Source of the DNA: Agroathelia rolfsii
Lineage: Eukaryota > Basidiomycota > Agaricomycetes > Amylocorticiales > Amylocorticiaceae
Length of the DNA stretch: 64,000 nucleotides
Direction: 5' to 3'
Assembly: GCA_018343915.1 (NCBI GenBank)
Contig: JABRWF010000003.1
Span: 5,146,001 to 5,210,000 of the forward strand
The first letter of the stretch is position 1. Every line of letters starts with the position of its first letter. A program made the translations under genes and the position numbers. The notes below the pieces were generated by a model. That model had not been told where the DNA came from, did not search any database, and was given only the letters and a program-made list of their open reading frames with translations. Shown here piece after piece: positions 10,627 to 22,807 of this stretch.

Positions 10627-12657
10627 TCCAGTGGTGACTACAATATGACCTGGGTAAGAAGAGTGCGGGAATGAGGCTAGGGAGGGTGCTGCAGGGAGAG
10701 ACGAGCAGGGGAACAGGTAGTCCAGGGTATATCAGAAGCATGGCTATGTATACTCTTTGAGGTCATCGAGAGGCCCAGGGGGTAACAAGGGGAGGGGGGG
10801 CGGACAATATTGCAGCCGGATGTAATCGAATTTCTCGATTTCTTCTCAGCTTGATTTTTCCATTCATCATATGTCCCACAGCATCAAGGTGCCATGCAGC
10901 ATTTAGTACAGTAGCAGTATGGTGCCGTCCCCTCCCTGAACTAGTGACTGTGTCGATTAAATTTTCCTTTAAAATAATACTAATGACAGATCCTGTCCAG
11001 AAAAACAACACGTCCTAGAAGACAGGGAAAGACAGCACAGACTGAGCTGGAGCATAGAGAAGGCATGCCATCACTTACACCCTATAACTTCTCGATGTGA
11101 TCCCAATAGCGTACCGTTGGTAGCCACCGCCACCGACGTGTTTCGACGGGCTCAGCCGACTCCCATCTGAGTCTCTTTCATCATGGCCGAAAAAAGGCAA
11201 TAATGCATCACAAAAATTTTCCACAAGGTAATGGACTCCAACTCTTTTACTTCCTACCGAAGACCCGCTCGTCAAGACAACAGAGGTGCTCGATTTTTCC
11301 TTGTTCTGTGATGTACTCTTATAGCAATTAGAACTCGTCAGGTGCTACCCCATAACATCAGCTAGTACACACTCGTAGTACTCTGATGCCAACAGTAGGA
11401 CAGTGAGGTCATGACCAGCATGTGTAGGTAGCGGAAGAGAGTATGACGCTTTTGATCTGGCCCGTATCCCATCACTGTACTAGAAGAATGATTGTCCAGA
11501 AAATGAAATTAACCCCTATCCTTATGTGCCGCTTACTACGAGGACATGTCAATTTTCGACATTTCAAAAGCGTCATTTTGATCTCAAAAAGAAGTGTTTG
11601 TTTGTTCATCCGGAGTCCCGGACCATGACTTCAATGCCTACTGCCAGTTTCGCCTAAATAACTCGGGTGCGGCGTATCACCATCATGGCGGACGATCACC
11701 GCTGGGACAGAGTTGTAGCGCCGCTCAGGTGGTTGTTTCACTCACAAATCGCCTCGAAGTCGGGCACATTCGAGTGACTTGGCATGCGAGACAGTCTTGT
11801 TCTCTCTTCAGGGGATTTCTTCAGCCCGTAGTAGTCCGGGTTACTCGGTCAGTTCGGCTGAAACCATACCGCGAGCACTGGTATAGAATAGTGGTAGAAT
11901 GTCAACCATCTTTCCCGATGTTTATAAAGAATTCTAGAATTTTGTTTCCTTTTCAAAGAATATTTTCATTTACCTTCTGGTGCAAACCCAGAGCTTATCA
12001 TCAGTGAAGAATGTCTTGAAATGAGTTCTAGTCAATAGAACAGATAAGTCTTCTTTGTCATTGAACGATCAGAGTATGGCATCCTGCATCCCAAGCCCGA
12101 GGCTAATCGTCGGATGATCACAACGATAAACATAATCTCATTCTACGATTTTACGATGCACAAGCCGAGTGTACCGTTGTCACATTGCTTTTTTTTTTTT
12201 TTTCCCTAATATCCTCTACGATAAAATGCCAAGGGTGAATACAGACCGAAGTTTCCAAATTCCAAAGTGCTAGCACTGGAATCATTCCGTCAGATTTCAT
12301 ATAATATTGATATGAAGTATCGTATCATTGCATTTTAAAAGTACAATATGGTCCAGAATGCAAGTATGTGCTCATACCCTAAAAAATGTATGTCGTGTAG
12401 TAATGCTGTCATGAACATGATAATCATCATCCTCCAACCATCCAGGTTAGCCCTCATCCTTATCGGAGGAGAATAAATATGAGCAAAGAAATGGAAAAAA
12501 AATACACATCTGTCTGAACACCAGTGCCAAGTAATCAAAAAGAGCAGAAGAATGTGATGAAACTGATAAAAGAATGGAAATGGAAAGATAGAAGGAGAAT
12601 GGGGGATAAAAGAAATATGAAAGAAATATGAAAGAAAGACGTCAGTGCATATAGCAC
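10627..12657. other. 2-kb stretch without a recognisable gene
   Basis: It lies between the 5' end of the RAX1-like gene and the 3' end of the coiled-coil gene, both on the minus strand. The first part is likely promoter and 5' leader. A plus-strand frame at 11594-12007 (137 codons) and minus frames near 10763-11275 and 12335-12676 lack domain signatures and codon regularity. A T-run lies at about 12189-12203. Nothing else supported. Confidence 0.4.
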
Positions 12658-15600
12658 TTAGATAACTCTCGCCCACCGACGATCGCTTTCTCGCTCTCTC
12701 GAGCTTGCAGTACGGGTTACGACACCTTCCTCCCTGCTTCCAGTCACGCTAGTGCCGCCATCACCATCATCCTCGTCCCTGGGCAGCGTGAACCGGAAAC
12801 TTTGCGCGACTGTGCGAGTCAGGGTTTGCAGCATACCCGCTCCCGCAGATCCCCGGTCGGGCAGGATACCGCGATAGCTAGGAAGGACAATGGGGATGCC
12901 TCGCAAGGTTGACGCCTCCTGCTGCCGCGTCTGTTGCTGTTCCACCCCCTCTACAGTGCCGCCGTCGCGGTTGAATGAAGAATGAATAGACGAGTCCGAG
13001 AGACCTCTACGGCGCAGTGTCCTTTGAGGCGGCGGCGATGTTGATGACGATTCATCGGCACCAGCACTGGCAGCTTCGTGAGGAGAGATAGGGGTCTGCG
13101 GAGCATCAATGAGCGAGTCGACCTGCCTCGACAAGCGTCTTTGGATCCTTCTGGAGCCGCTGGCCATGACACTCGCCTGGCCAAAACTCATCTGACCCGC
13201 CTCGGGTGCAAGTCCACCATCACCACCGGTACCAAGATGAGAAACAGGCGCCGGGTCTTGGCTCATTCGTCGACTCACCGGATGGGGCAATACCACCCAG
13301 CTCTCGCCACCGGTGACGATGGCGGCAGGTCTGGGCGCAGGCGCGCCTGCAAAGATGCCCATCACCTGACTGGTGCTACTACTACCCCCCTGCTGCACCA
13401 TTCGCACTGTCGCCATCGATGATGAACCGGTCAAGGCACCGCCAGCGCCACTATGCGGTGTTACCGTTGCCGTAGATGAGGAGGAAGCCAGCATTCCTGG
13501 AGAGGAAGAGGAAGAAGAAGAAGAAGAAGAAGGCGCGAAAAATTGATGACGATGATCATCCGTCTGCGTCGTAATTGCGCGCCCAACACCTGCGCCGGAA
13601 AACTCGACGTTCACTGTCGTCGTCGACGCTTCGACATCCGCTCCGATCTTGGGCGCTACGCGTGGTGCAGCACGCTGGGATAGAGAACGCATGAGTCCTG
13701 GCACGTTTCCCATCGCGGCTGAAGAGCCGCGCTGAATACCGAGGCCCACGCCTAAATTCGCGCCTGTCGATTCTGTTCCGGCGGCGCCACCAGACGGTGA
13801 GCCTACCACCGACGAGGGAGACGATGACAATGACGACGGAGGGCGCACCGTGGAATGCGCACCGGCGACCCCAAATAGCTTTGATATTGGCGCCATCCAC
13901 CCGGCACCAAGACTGCCGTTGATACTACTCCCACCATTCTTCGCCGCGCGCGCCTTTTCGGGATGCAGCGCCATCTCACGCACAGCAGGCGCCACGCTCG
14001 GGTCGAGGATCACATCGTTAAGCGTGACGCGCATGTGGCCCATGTCCTCGAACATCTCGCGCGTCAGTTTAAAGAGCGCGCGGATATCCTTGCGCGTGAA
14101 ATACCTCCCCCCTCCGGGCGCACCTCCAGCACCAGTACCAGTAGCAGTGGTAGGATCCAAATCGTCCATCGTCAGTGCACGGAAGGCAGGCAAGGTGCGC
14201 AACCCTGCTGCCTCTGCCACAATGGCGCTCACAGTTGAGCGTGAGAGATGCGACACGTCGGCACCCTTATGCAAGTGCTGTCGCTTGAGCCGATTCGTCA
14301 GGGTCAACACGTCGGCCTGCGCCATGCGCGCATGTAAAGATAAGATGCGCTCGAGGAGCACCGTCAATGACGATTCGGCTGCTGAGGAGCCGATAGCCGT
14401 AGGAGAAACTGAGTTAGAGGATACATCGCGCTCAAGCATTGAAGAGCTCTCCGAGTTGAGGTCACGGTGTAGGTTTAAGCTTGCTTCGGGAGAGGCAGCA
14501 TTGGAGGAGGTGCCAGTCATGTGGGGTGAAAGAGAGGCGATTGTACGTCGTGGGGAGGAAGTCGTTATAACTTCGGCAGTTGTGAAAGATACGATAGGAT
14601 CAGTTTGTACTCCAACGGAGCGTGATAGAAGTAGTAGGCTCTTGTGTTGATTTGTGCGTGATGTTGTCGAGTCGTCAGGGTCAACGCCCAGGAAGGAAGA
14701 TGCAAGGGACTGGCCGTATCGATGGCTGTAGGGAGAATGAGCACCCGTATGCGAAGCAGGGGACAGTGGGCGATTTTCTGTCTCGGGTGTAAGGGGCTCC
14801 TTAAAGGAGAAAAATTATGAGGACGACAAATCCAGAAAAAAAAAGCAGAGTATATGCGTACCATTCCACGCCTTCGAAAGTCCAGACTAACAGGTCGATG
14901 AGACGACTTGGAATACTAGAATGAGATCCATGAGTGAAAGCCGCGGCAAAGCACACATGCTCAAGCAAATGGTACAAACCAAACGAGATCTTGGAGCACG
15001 CTCTTCAGCTTCTTCTTTGAGCCCACGGACCTCCTCGCGCAAATTGCCGAGCATGACCTGCAGCTCGCTATTGTCGCGCTTCAAAGTCTCATTGTCTGCC
15101 ACGAGCTCCTCTACCACTTTCATGCTCTCCGCGTCAGTACCTGAGAGTAAACCATGCGCCTGATTATGTTTGTAAGGAAAAGGGGAATACACAGGGAAGA
15201 GATAAAACGCACAGGTCGATTCAGTTGCTGCACATATGCGCGTGCATCTGTGAGAATGGATTCTGAGAGCTCCAAACGATGCAACCTTCGCTGTTCCAAC
15301 TCCTCTTGAAGCCTCCGGACCTCAGCCTGGAGCTTGTCTTGCTCAACCATCACTATTCAGTTTTGATTGTCGCAAAACAAGGCCAAAGACAGTCACTATA
15401 CCTGTCTTTTCCTTCAAAGCAGAAATTCGTAGATCAGCGATGTGCGCTCGTTGTGCCTCGCTATCTCTCTCCTGTTGCATGTCGTCACGCTCCTGCTGCG
15501 CTGCAGCAAGACGCGCCTCCCACCCTACAGCGCGTGCATGGTGCACACTCAAACGGGAGACAGTTTCGCGAGCTTCTTCAAGCTCGAGGAATAAGGTCTT

Positions 15601-16214
15601 GTTGGCGGCTTCGGTCGCCTCTGTATGCAGCAAGGCTTGTGCGAGGCGCTAAGCGGTATTAATCAACATGCAAGATCTAACCAAGAACAAGGAGTGACGC
15701 ACCTTTTGTAGTACTGCGTTTTCTTGAATGAGAGCGTCATCAGATTCTTCTTCTGTATTCGAGTGGAGTGAGCTTTCATCTGCTCGTCTCTGCATAGATT
15801 CATAACAAACAGGGGGAGGTTAGATGGATAGATCAGTTGACTGCTTTCTAAACAACACACACCTGCTTCCTCCTTGACTCGGCCTCATGCCGCGCCAAGA
15901 GTGCCTGTCCAACCTCTATACATTACTAAGTTCAGAATGACGGAGACGTAGTTGGGGAAGGAGAATGCGCACACACCTGCGCTGAGGATAAGTCTGCTCT
16001 CAAGCCTAGACCTGAGCGCGAGCCAGCTTTGGACATGTTCACAGTCTTCACGTCCACAGCAGCATGTGAGAGACGGAGAAGGTTCGGGAGAAGTTACACG
16101 TGAGAAGTTGTTGAGCGCAAGCGTGAGATCGTCAATGGTTGAATTGGCGAGGATGAGCGAGTTTGCCGCAGGTGAGTCGGGCGGTGTGAGTTGGGTGGTG
16201 CTGATACTCGACAT
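12658..16214 (-). CDS. Large coiled-coil protein of unknown function
   Basis: A multi-exon gene starting at ATG 16214 (MSSISTTQLTPPDSPAANSL). Exon 1 contains CCCGREDCEHVQSWLALRSR, a Cys-rich mini-motif. Short exons follow (EVGQALLARHEAESRKQ; RRADESSLHSNTEEESDD). Then come two long heptad-rich coiled coils, about 15633-15400 and 15350-14990, with stretches such as TLFLELEEARETVSRLS and VVEELVADNETLKRDNSELQ. An exon of a few codons (SSHRPVSLDFRRRGM) precedes the final exon from about 14803. That exon includes RSVGVQTD, then a helical region (LLERILSLHARMAQADVLTL) and YFTRKDIRALFKLTREMFED, which look like a conserved domain, then about 400 disordered Ser/Thr/Gly-rich residues. The poly-Ser tract is encoded by a GAA/GAG-rich run on the plus strand near 13500-13530. 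Continuity of frame across introns makes a single gene likely. I cannot name the family; scaffold or cytoskeletal roles are only suggested by architecture. Confidence 0.75.
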
Positions 16215-18958
16215 AGCTAGATTATTGGATGCGGCAGAGAGCGCAGGGGGGACAGCCCGGGGACAGCCTAGTGCTGTTGCTGGTCGTGTACGCAGTTCAA
16301 GGTGAAAGAGTCAAGGGATGGGTTGTAGGCTTGTAGCAAGCAGGCGGCCAGGAAGCAAAGCAGCCCTTTGAAGTTGCTTCGGAGGCAAAATGAAATACAC
16401 ACCACTTCAATCATCTCCGTCCTTGTTGTCTCCATCATCACGCTCTCTCCTTCATCCCCAGCGATTGCAACCTAGCAGATATCTACAAAAAAACATATCA
16501 TATTTGACCTCGACGGTCAACATCTAGTCTATGATAACAACTATGTCTATTTCAACCCTCGCGTGGCACTTGCAGTCAACATGATACCATCTGATGATCA
16601 ATACTGCGACCCGTCTCCCGAACAACTAATCTAAACTTGGAGGCTCACGTAGTGTATGTGATGATAGTATTGGCTTGGAACACCACTATTTGTATGATAT
16701 AAGGCTATCTATAATAATAAGTTGAGATGAAATATGTGCGCTCTTAGTGTCAACGCGTAGATATTACTTGAGAAATAAACGCATTACTATAACATTGAAA
16801 AAATTATAGACTCTTGTGAACATTCTGGTGGTGGCGATGTACTCCTATCCATACCATGTTACTTCACAGTGAGCGCCAGCAACATGCACCGACATTTGAA
16901 CGATGCCCACTTCGTTGCGACTAGCATGATAAGAATGGGCTAAATGTATCAGACCTTGTTGGACTTGGTTACATTGTTTCACAAACGATGTCGGGACTGG
17001 AGATACCGAAGGCAATGTGCCAGGTAAATGACAGTGTGTGCGAGAGATGACAATGATGAACGGACGTCCCGGCACGTAGACTAACGCTCAATGTCATCTG
17101 GAACAATGTGTCTATGGGATGGCCCACAGATGGACTAATAGCATAGAAGAGACAAAATCGCGAACCATAGGCCGGAAGGAACTCAATGCTCCCATCGCCC
17201 TCTAATACTTAACACTGAATAGACCCAGGATGTGTACTTGATCATGAGCGCATGCATGAGCGACATAACCCTGAGCGTCACGGAGAGGGTGCCTGATTAA
17301 TGCCCGCGTCAGATTTCATGGTGGGAGACTCGGAGATACATGGAGCATCTTCTGTATATTCTTCAGGCCACGGTTTCAAAAGAGTAGGGAGTTTTCAGAG
17401 ATAAACTGATAAGGCAAAAAAGTTAAACTTGTGCTATCATAGAATTATGCTCCTTGCAAATGCGCAGTAGGTCGGGTGATAGACATAGACCGGCGGTGGA
17501 ATGGAATCCAACACCATTCAAGTTGCGTTCAGCCACCCAAGCCCAAGGTGCCCAAGTGCGGTAGTCATCTTCTTGTGACAGTGACCTACCCTAAACATCC
17601 TGATTGGATATAATACTGACCTCGCGGGTATCTCTATTCCCCATCTCTTGTGCTCGGGCACGTACTATCGCCAGTGAGGTCTTTACCGAGGCATAGTCAT
17701 TTGCTGATTGCAAATTACACATCCGAACCCGTCTGAATCGCTTCGGCATTCAGCAATTTTTGGACACCTTTTCATACTCTACTCTTTGTTGAGTGGAAGC
17801 TTAGGTAGTAATATGTATTGTAGTAGGCAAATGCATTAGTTTTTGTTTTCTGGAAAAAAATATATGTTGATAAGTATATGTCAAGTGTTGTGCAATAATA
17901 AATAGAGGGTTTGACATTTCAGTTGATGATCTGATGGAATGTGTATGGTGAATTACATACATCCATAGTGCAATTGTAACACTGGAGCACTGGCATTTGG
18001 TGTTTGTCTATAGTTCCTGGTGCACTTTTGTAATTGGATGCCTTGCTACAACATATGTCATATTCCATCCATGTTCTAACTAACTAACCAGGTATGATAG
18101 TCAACCAGCCTGGCATGTCTGTACCGTGCCTTCTACCCATGTTCTAACAATGACCGGGTAGACAGGGGGGAGGGGCTGTGTTAAACGGGCTGGTCATGTT
18201 CTATCCACTACATGCCAAGATGCCGAACCCCATAGCATCGTACTTTGGACTACCCTAAAACGAGATGCAAACGGATAGCAGACGCACAGAAGATGTACCT
18301 ACGGAAATGCAATACCTTTTCTATCTATTACAGGTGTTCAGTCTCCATGATAAAACACGGTCGGATAGAACATGACCAAACCCTGTGAAAAGTTATCCAT
18401 TGTGATGGCAGTGGCAAAGCTTCTCAGTTGACATCATACAAGTAGATGCACTAGTAGCTGAATTTCTCAGCGAAAAAGCCGTGCCGAATTCCGAGCACAG
18501 CATAATTTGGGCTAGTGTGAGGGGTAGGTATGGGCACCTGCTCCTAGTGCGCAGCATAAGCTAGTAGTACATGGTGTTGCACCAGCATACTGTGATCCTG
18601 GTTGATCCTAGTCATTTCCTGTTGACTCAGGGCTGAATCGTGTGCTTCTTCGTTGAATGGCATCCCCCGGATTTGCTGCGCATTTTCCACTCCATTTATG
18701 AGTGAATTTGGCGATCCAATCAATGACGCAGTGAAACCATTGCGGGGAGATTTTCTTCGGCAACAAGGTTTCGGCTTATGGTCTGGTCTTGTGGATTGTG
18801 ATGGATGTCATTTGGGCCATGTTATTATCGACTGCGGAGTCAAAACCTATTCACGGTTTATATATACTGTGCGTTCTTGGTCGTTAAACGGCAACCAACA
18901 TCCTCTTCTTGCTTCAGGGCGTCGACACCACACGACATCTCCTCTAGATACAACACAA
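16215..18958. other. 2.7-kb gene-poor stretch
   Basis: It lies between the divergent 5' ends of the coiled-coil gene (minus) and the SPFH gene (plus), so both promoters must be inside. No domain could be recognised in any frame; the longest frame in the middle (16845-17075, minus) is 76 codons. A 16-bp perfect inverted repeat lies at 18191-18206 and 18363-18378. A long frame at 18653-19255 is mostly leader and intron of the SPFH gene. Confidence 0.5.
18191..18378. repeat. Short inverted-repeat pair, 188 bp end to end
   Basis: TGGTCATGTTCTATCC at 18191-18206 is the exact reverse complement of 18363-18378, with about 156 bp between. A related CATGTTCTA occurs twice more just to the left (near 18070 and 18138). 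It may be a small decayed foldback element or chance in a repeat-rich spacer; no target-site duplication is obvious. Confidence 0.35.
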
Positions 18959-20411
18959 TGTCTACTCATAAGGGTATGCCTTCTAGCCCAGTCCCATCCT
19001 CCTCCCGTTCATCCCACAGGAACGTTGTTGATCATAACGAGCCTCCAGGTAAGACTGACCCCCTTAATCAAGCGATGTTCAATGACCCAGTGTCTGAACC
19101 AAGTCACAGAGGAGCATGCCCTAAGGCCCATGGGCACTAACGGAGACACTAGACCCGGTCAGGGTTTCATCAAGGTCCAACCCTTGAAGCGTGCTGAGAT
19201 GCAGGTATGTATGTGTGTGTGCTCTGCGCTGTGCGCCTCGGTGCCCGAGACCTGAGACCGTCCCCCGCATACGTTATTGGATTTTCTTTGACTGATTTTT
19301 ATCTTTGCTCTTTAGCCAAGCTACGCACAAGACTTGGGCGTAGGCGATGTCACCCATGGTGTTTACGGCTCTATGCTGCAAGTGCTCGGTACCTGCGTCG
19401 GGTTCGTTGGCGCGATCCCATGCTGCCCGTGCCCGAACCCATTCCGGAACGTACAACAGGGCTCCGTCGGTCTTGTGTCCCGCTTCGGACAGTTCTACAA
19501 GTCCGTAGACCCTGGCCTGGTTCAGGTCAACGTCTGTACTGAGAGCTTGCGCATCGTCGACGTCAAGATCCAGATTTCGCCCATCGGTCGTCAAACCGTG
19601 ATCACGAGGGACAACGTCAATGTCGAGATGTGAGCCCTTCATCACAAACACGTTGGCACTTTTTTTTTGGTTCCAAACACTAAAATAAAACATGATTGAC
19701 AGTGATTCCGTCATCTACTTTCAAATCACGAACCCGTACCGCGCCGCTTTTGGCATCTCAGACCTTCGTCAAGCGCTCATCGAGCGTGCCCAGACTACGC
19801 TCCGCCAAGTCGTCGGCGCACGCGCCGTCCAGTCCGTCGTCACCGAGCGCGAAGCTATCGCATTCGAAATCGCCGAGATTGTTGGTGACGTCGCCGACAG
19901 ATGGGGTGTCTCGATCGAGGGTATTCTCATCAAGGATATCAACTTCTCGCCCGAGGTTGCCGCCTCGCTCTCCAGTGCAGCGCAGCAGAAGAGGATCGGT
20001 GAGAGCAAGGTTATCGCGGCCCGGGCTGAAGTCGACTCGGCGCGCCTAATGAGGCAGGCGGCGGATATTCTTGCCAGTCCGGCAGCTATGCAGATCAGAC
20101 AGCTCGAGGCTTTGCAGACGATGGCCAAGTCTGGTGAGTACTTTACTGGCAGATATCATTGATAATGATGTCAGGGAACAATATGATGATACTGATTCAT
20201 CGGCTTCCACTTAGCAAACTCAAAGGTTATCTTCGTGCCTATGCAGCTCCAAGGTGATGCCATCAATCAGATTTCGCAGCAAATACAGAGCAGTGGAGGG
20301 GACGATGTCGCTGTTGCGGGGCCCAGCAGCCCCTCAGGAGCAGGTGGCTCCGAGTTTGGCTTTGGCCCCACAGGCCGTGCCGGCGTCATCAGCAGCATTG
20401 CTAACTCATGA
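18959..20411 (+). CDS. Stomatin/prohibitin-like SPFH (band 7) membrane-associated protein
   Basis: Reading from ATG 18959: MSTHKGMPSSPVPSSSRS, then an intron after about 19048 whose acceptor lies near 19110, exon to 19203 (FIKVQPLKRAEMQ), intron to about 19316, and a long exon from PSYAQDLGVGDVTHG. A hydrophobic segment, VLGTCVGFVGAIPC, runs into a cysteine cluster CCPCPNPF and then VQQGSVGLVSRFGQFYKSVD, the start of the SPFH domain. The domain continues through RTVITRD-like PIGRQTVITRDNVNVEI, SVIYFQITNPYRAAFGI, REAIAFEIAEIVGDVADRWG and VSIEGILIKDINF. A helical tail (QQKRIGESKVIAARAEVDSA) and a Gly/Ser-rich end finish it; TGA at 20409-20411. Introns lie at about 19631-19701 and 20132-20215. 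The family builds membrane microdomain scaffolds; the Cys cluster next to a hydrophobic hairpin suggests palmitoylation and a monotopic topology (inference). Confidence 0.9.
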
Positions 20412-20901
20412 AATGACGACTCTTGACATCATGTTCCAGACACAAATGCAGGATAGCCTGTTAACATCCCGGATAACCCAATTCTCTTGTAATCATAGTT
20501 CTCTCATCGTTGATGGAGCGAAACTTGTTTTATTTATTTATTAGTAGCTGTTGTGTTGTTTCTCAGGTGCCGCTCCTCGAGCTGGCTATCTTGTCCTGTT
20601 CTACCCTAACTGCTGTTCGATTCCCGTGTTTCGTACGATTCCCGTTTTCGTATTGCCGCCTCTGACCTTTCTCGGTGATACGTTTGTATTGTATAGTTTA
20701 TATAGTCTCAATTAGTTACGCAAATTGAATGAATTTTGTTACAAGCTTGCTATCCCAACTTGATTGACTTGACTTGGTACCAGTTTGAGATCGACAGTAA
20801 AGATTGAAATGTACTACACGAAATCAACAGAAACAACTCCGGCAGGTATAGCAGCAACCCTTCTATCCTATCCTCCTCTCCCGACTATAGTATTATTGCT
20901 T

Positions 20902-22258
20902 TTAATATGGCTTGAAACGGCGCGATTGGCGCAGTTTCTCTACCTTGGCCTTGTCCTCCTCCCATTTCTTTTGAAGATCTCTCACATCTAGCAGCAACAA
21001 AAAAAAGCAATTTAGCACTCCAAGATTCTAAACACATGAAAATTAAATACTCACGATCTCTCTGTTTTTCGGCCTTCTGGAACGCATAGAACGACTCCTT
21101 CTCCTTCTTCTCCTTTTTCTTCTTCCCTCTTCTCCCGCCAACACCAGCGCTACCCGCGAGCTCGGCTACATCCCCTCCTCCTTGCACCGCAGCATTAGTA
21201 GCGGCCTCGACGAACTTGCGACTCGCGACGCCCACGCCGCCACCGAGCGTTTGGCCATAAGCCCCACCGCGTGTGACGAGCGTGAAGCCGTCTTCGTCCA
21301 CGATCGCCTCGCCCTTTTTATATCCCCCGCTTTCCTGCTGCTGCTTGTGCTTCTTTTGAATGAGGTCGAACTCGAAGCGCTCCATCCACGAATCGACGTG
21401 CGCGCTGACAGTGTCCAAAGGCGGGCGCAGGGCGGTGTACATCGCTCTGTAGCGTGCAAGGCCGAGGGAGGTGGATGGGGAGGGCCATGCGCGGGATTTG
21501 ATGCTACCACTGTTATTGTTTTTCGTGGTCGTCGGTGGATTGAGCGCACGCGTGAGCGAGGAAGCGTCGAGGAAGACGACGTGCGCTGTTTGGCCTGTCC
21601 GTCGGATTTTGCGCAGCTCGATGAACGCGGCTGGGAGGGGTTTCACCTTTGGCGGCTGGGTGCCGTTTTTGGTGGATTTGGATTTTGTGGAGAAGCGTCT
21701 TTTGGATGATGATTTTTTGGCATCTCCGTCTGTGTCCATTTTGTCATTATCACTATCATCGTCCACTTCTGAGTCGGTGACGTCCAAGTTCTCAGGGGAA
21801 GCAGCGTCGGCTTTTCCGTCGTTCTCGCCCTCGTCATCATCTTCTTCCAAAAACTTATCAAAGTCCCCTACATCCCGACCGCCATGGTTGAAGATAACCC
21901 TTTCGACCGTGCCCGCTGGCTTGAAAAAAAGTACAATCTCGCGCTCCGTTGCATCTGGGGGTACATTTACAAGGAAGAGTGTCCGACCCTCGGGCAGCAC
22001 ATCCGTTTTTTCGTCCTCTTCGCCCTGCGCATTCGTCGATTCGTCTTCGTTTTGACGTGCTTTTCCCTTTCCTTGAGAAGATTTGTTTTTGTTCTTATTT
22101 TTGGTGCTTCCACCTCCTGAATGAGCACGTGCGTAGATGATATGCGTGATCGACGAGGAGGAAGAGGAAGATGAGGAAGATGCGATTGAGGATGAGGTGT
22201 ATGTTACAGGTAGCACGTTGAAGCCAGAGATGGTTTGGGGTAGTGAGCTCAGCGCCAT
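20902..22258 (-). CDS. RRP7: Ribosomal RNA-processing protein Rrp7
   Basis: Two exons. The ATG at 22258 opens MALSSLPQTISGFNVLPVTY. A first conserved part, EGRTLFLVNVPPDATEREIV, is an RNA-recognition-motif-like start (about residues 90-110), with an acidic insertion and the continuing RRM-like part PAAFIELRKIRRTGQTAHVV. The C-terminal Rrp7 signature follows: DEDGFTLVTRGGAYG, a Lys-rich block, ESFYAFQKAEKQRDR. After an intron of about 60 bp comes DVRDLQKKWEEDKAKVEKLR with the terminal SRRFKPY and TAA at 20902-20904. The protein acts in the nucleolus in pre-18S rRNA processing and 40S assembly. It is longer than yeast Rrp7 mainly through Ser-, Glu/Asp- and Lys-rich inserts. The 5' flank is shared with the divergent Zn2Cys6 gene. 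Confidence 0.92.
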
Positions 22259-22807
22259 GATAGTGGTTTACAGTTGCGGATCAGCCTGAGAGTGAGTCCT
22301 GGATTTTGAGGGTAGACTGGGGTTTGGTGCCTTGGTATAAATCTCCACTGCAGTCACGGTTCTGTCGGTTGTGTAGTAGCCTCTTCTAGGAAGACTGGCG
22401 CTTGATTTCGATCCAATATAAGCTAAGTTGAAGCTTAATAGAGGGTCTTGATTTATGTTCTTTTCAGACCTTCTATGTTAAGCACCACGTCGTTGTGGTT
22501 TACAGTGGGCAGCCGATTGAAGAGAACTTGAAAAATCGAGGCGGACTCGGAGAGCAATGGCTTTCCCGGGCCGATCCAGGTATTGCTCGCCGGAAGCATA
22601 CACCTTATTCTTCTGTTCAGACGGCCCGAGCGCAAGACAGGTGAGATGTCAAGTTGTCATCTTGTACCAACGGTGGTGGAAGTCGTCCGATGCGCAGGCA
22701 GCATGTAAAACTTGAATAAGTCTCACCAATCATAATCTTCAACTTTTACTGTGCAACCCTCAGACACATCCATAGGGTGTCTTTCTCTGAGTTGTATCAT
22801 TTCCCAA
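22259..22807. promoter_or_regulatory. Divergent promoter region between RRP7 and the Zn2Cys6 regulator
   Basis: About 550 bp separate the two divergent ATGs. There is no coding signal beyond short frames. No specific regulatory motif could be assigned with confidence. Confidence 0.4.

Noticed and set aside
11594..12007. Plus-strand frame of 137 codons in the 10.6-12.6 kb gap
   Set aside because: No domain, no introns with agreement to a family, no promoter signal; composition is not gene-like.
13850..14650. Plus-strand frame of 266 codons
   Set aside because: Antisense to the last exon of the coiled-coil gene, whose minus-strand frame is longer and continues in phase across introns.
18653..19255. 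Plus-strand frame of 200 codons before the SPFH gene
   Set aside because: It runs through the leader, the first exon in a wrong frame and an intron; the true start at 18959 is in another frame and leads into the SPFH domain.
21471..22055. Plus-strand frame of 194 codons, Ser-rich
   Set aside because: Antisense to RRP7; the Ser run is the complement of acidic and Lys-rich codons.
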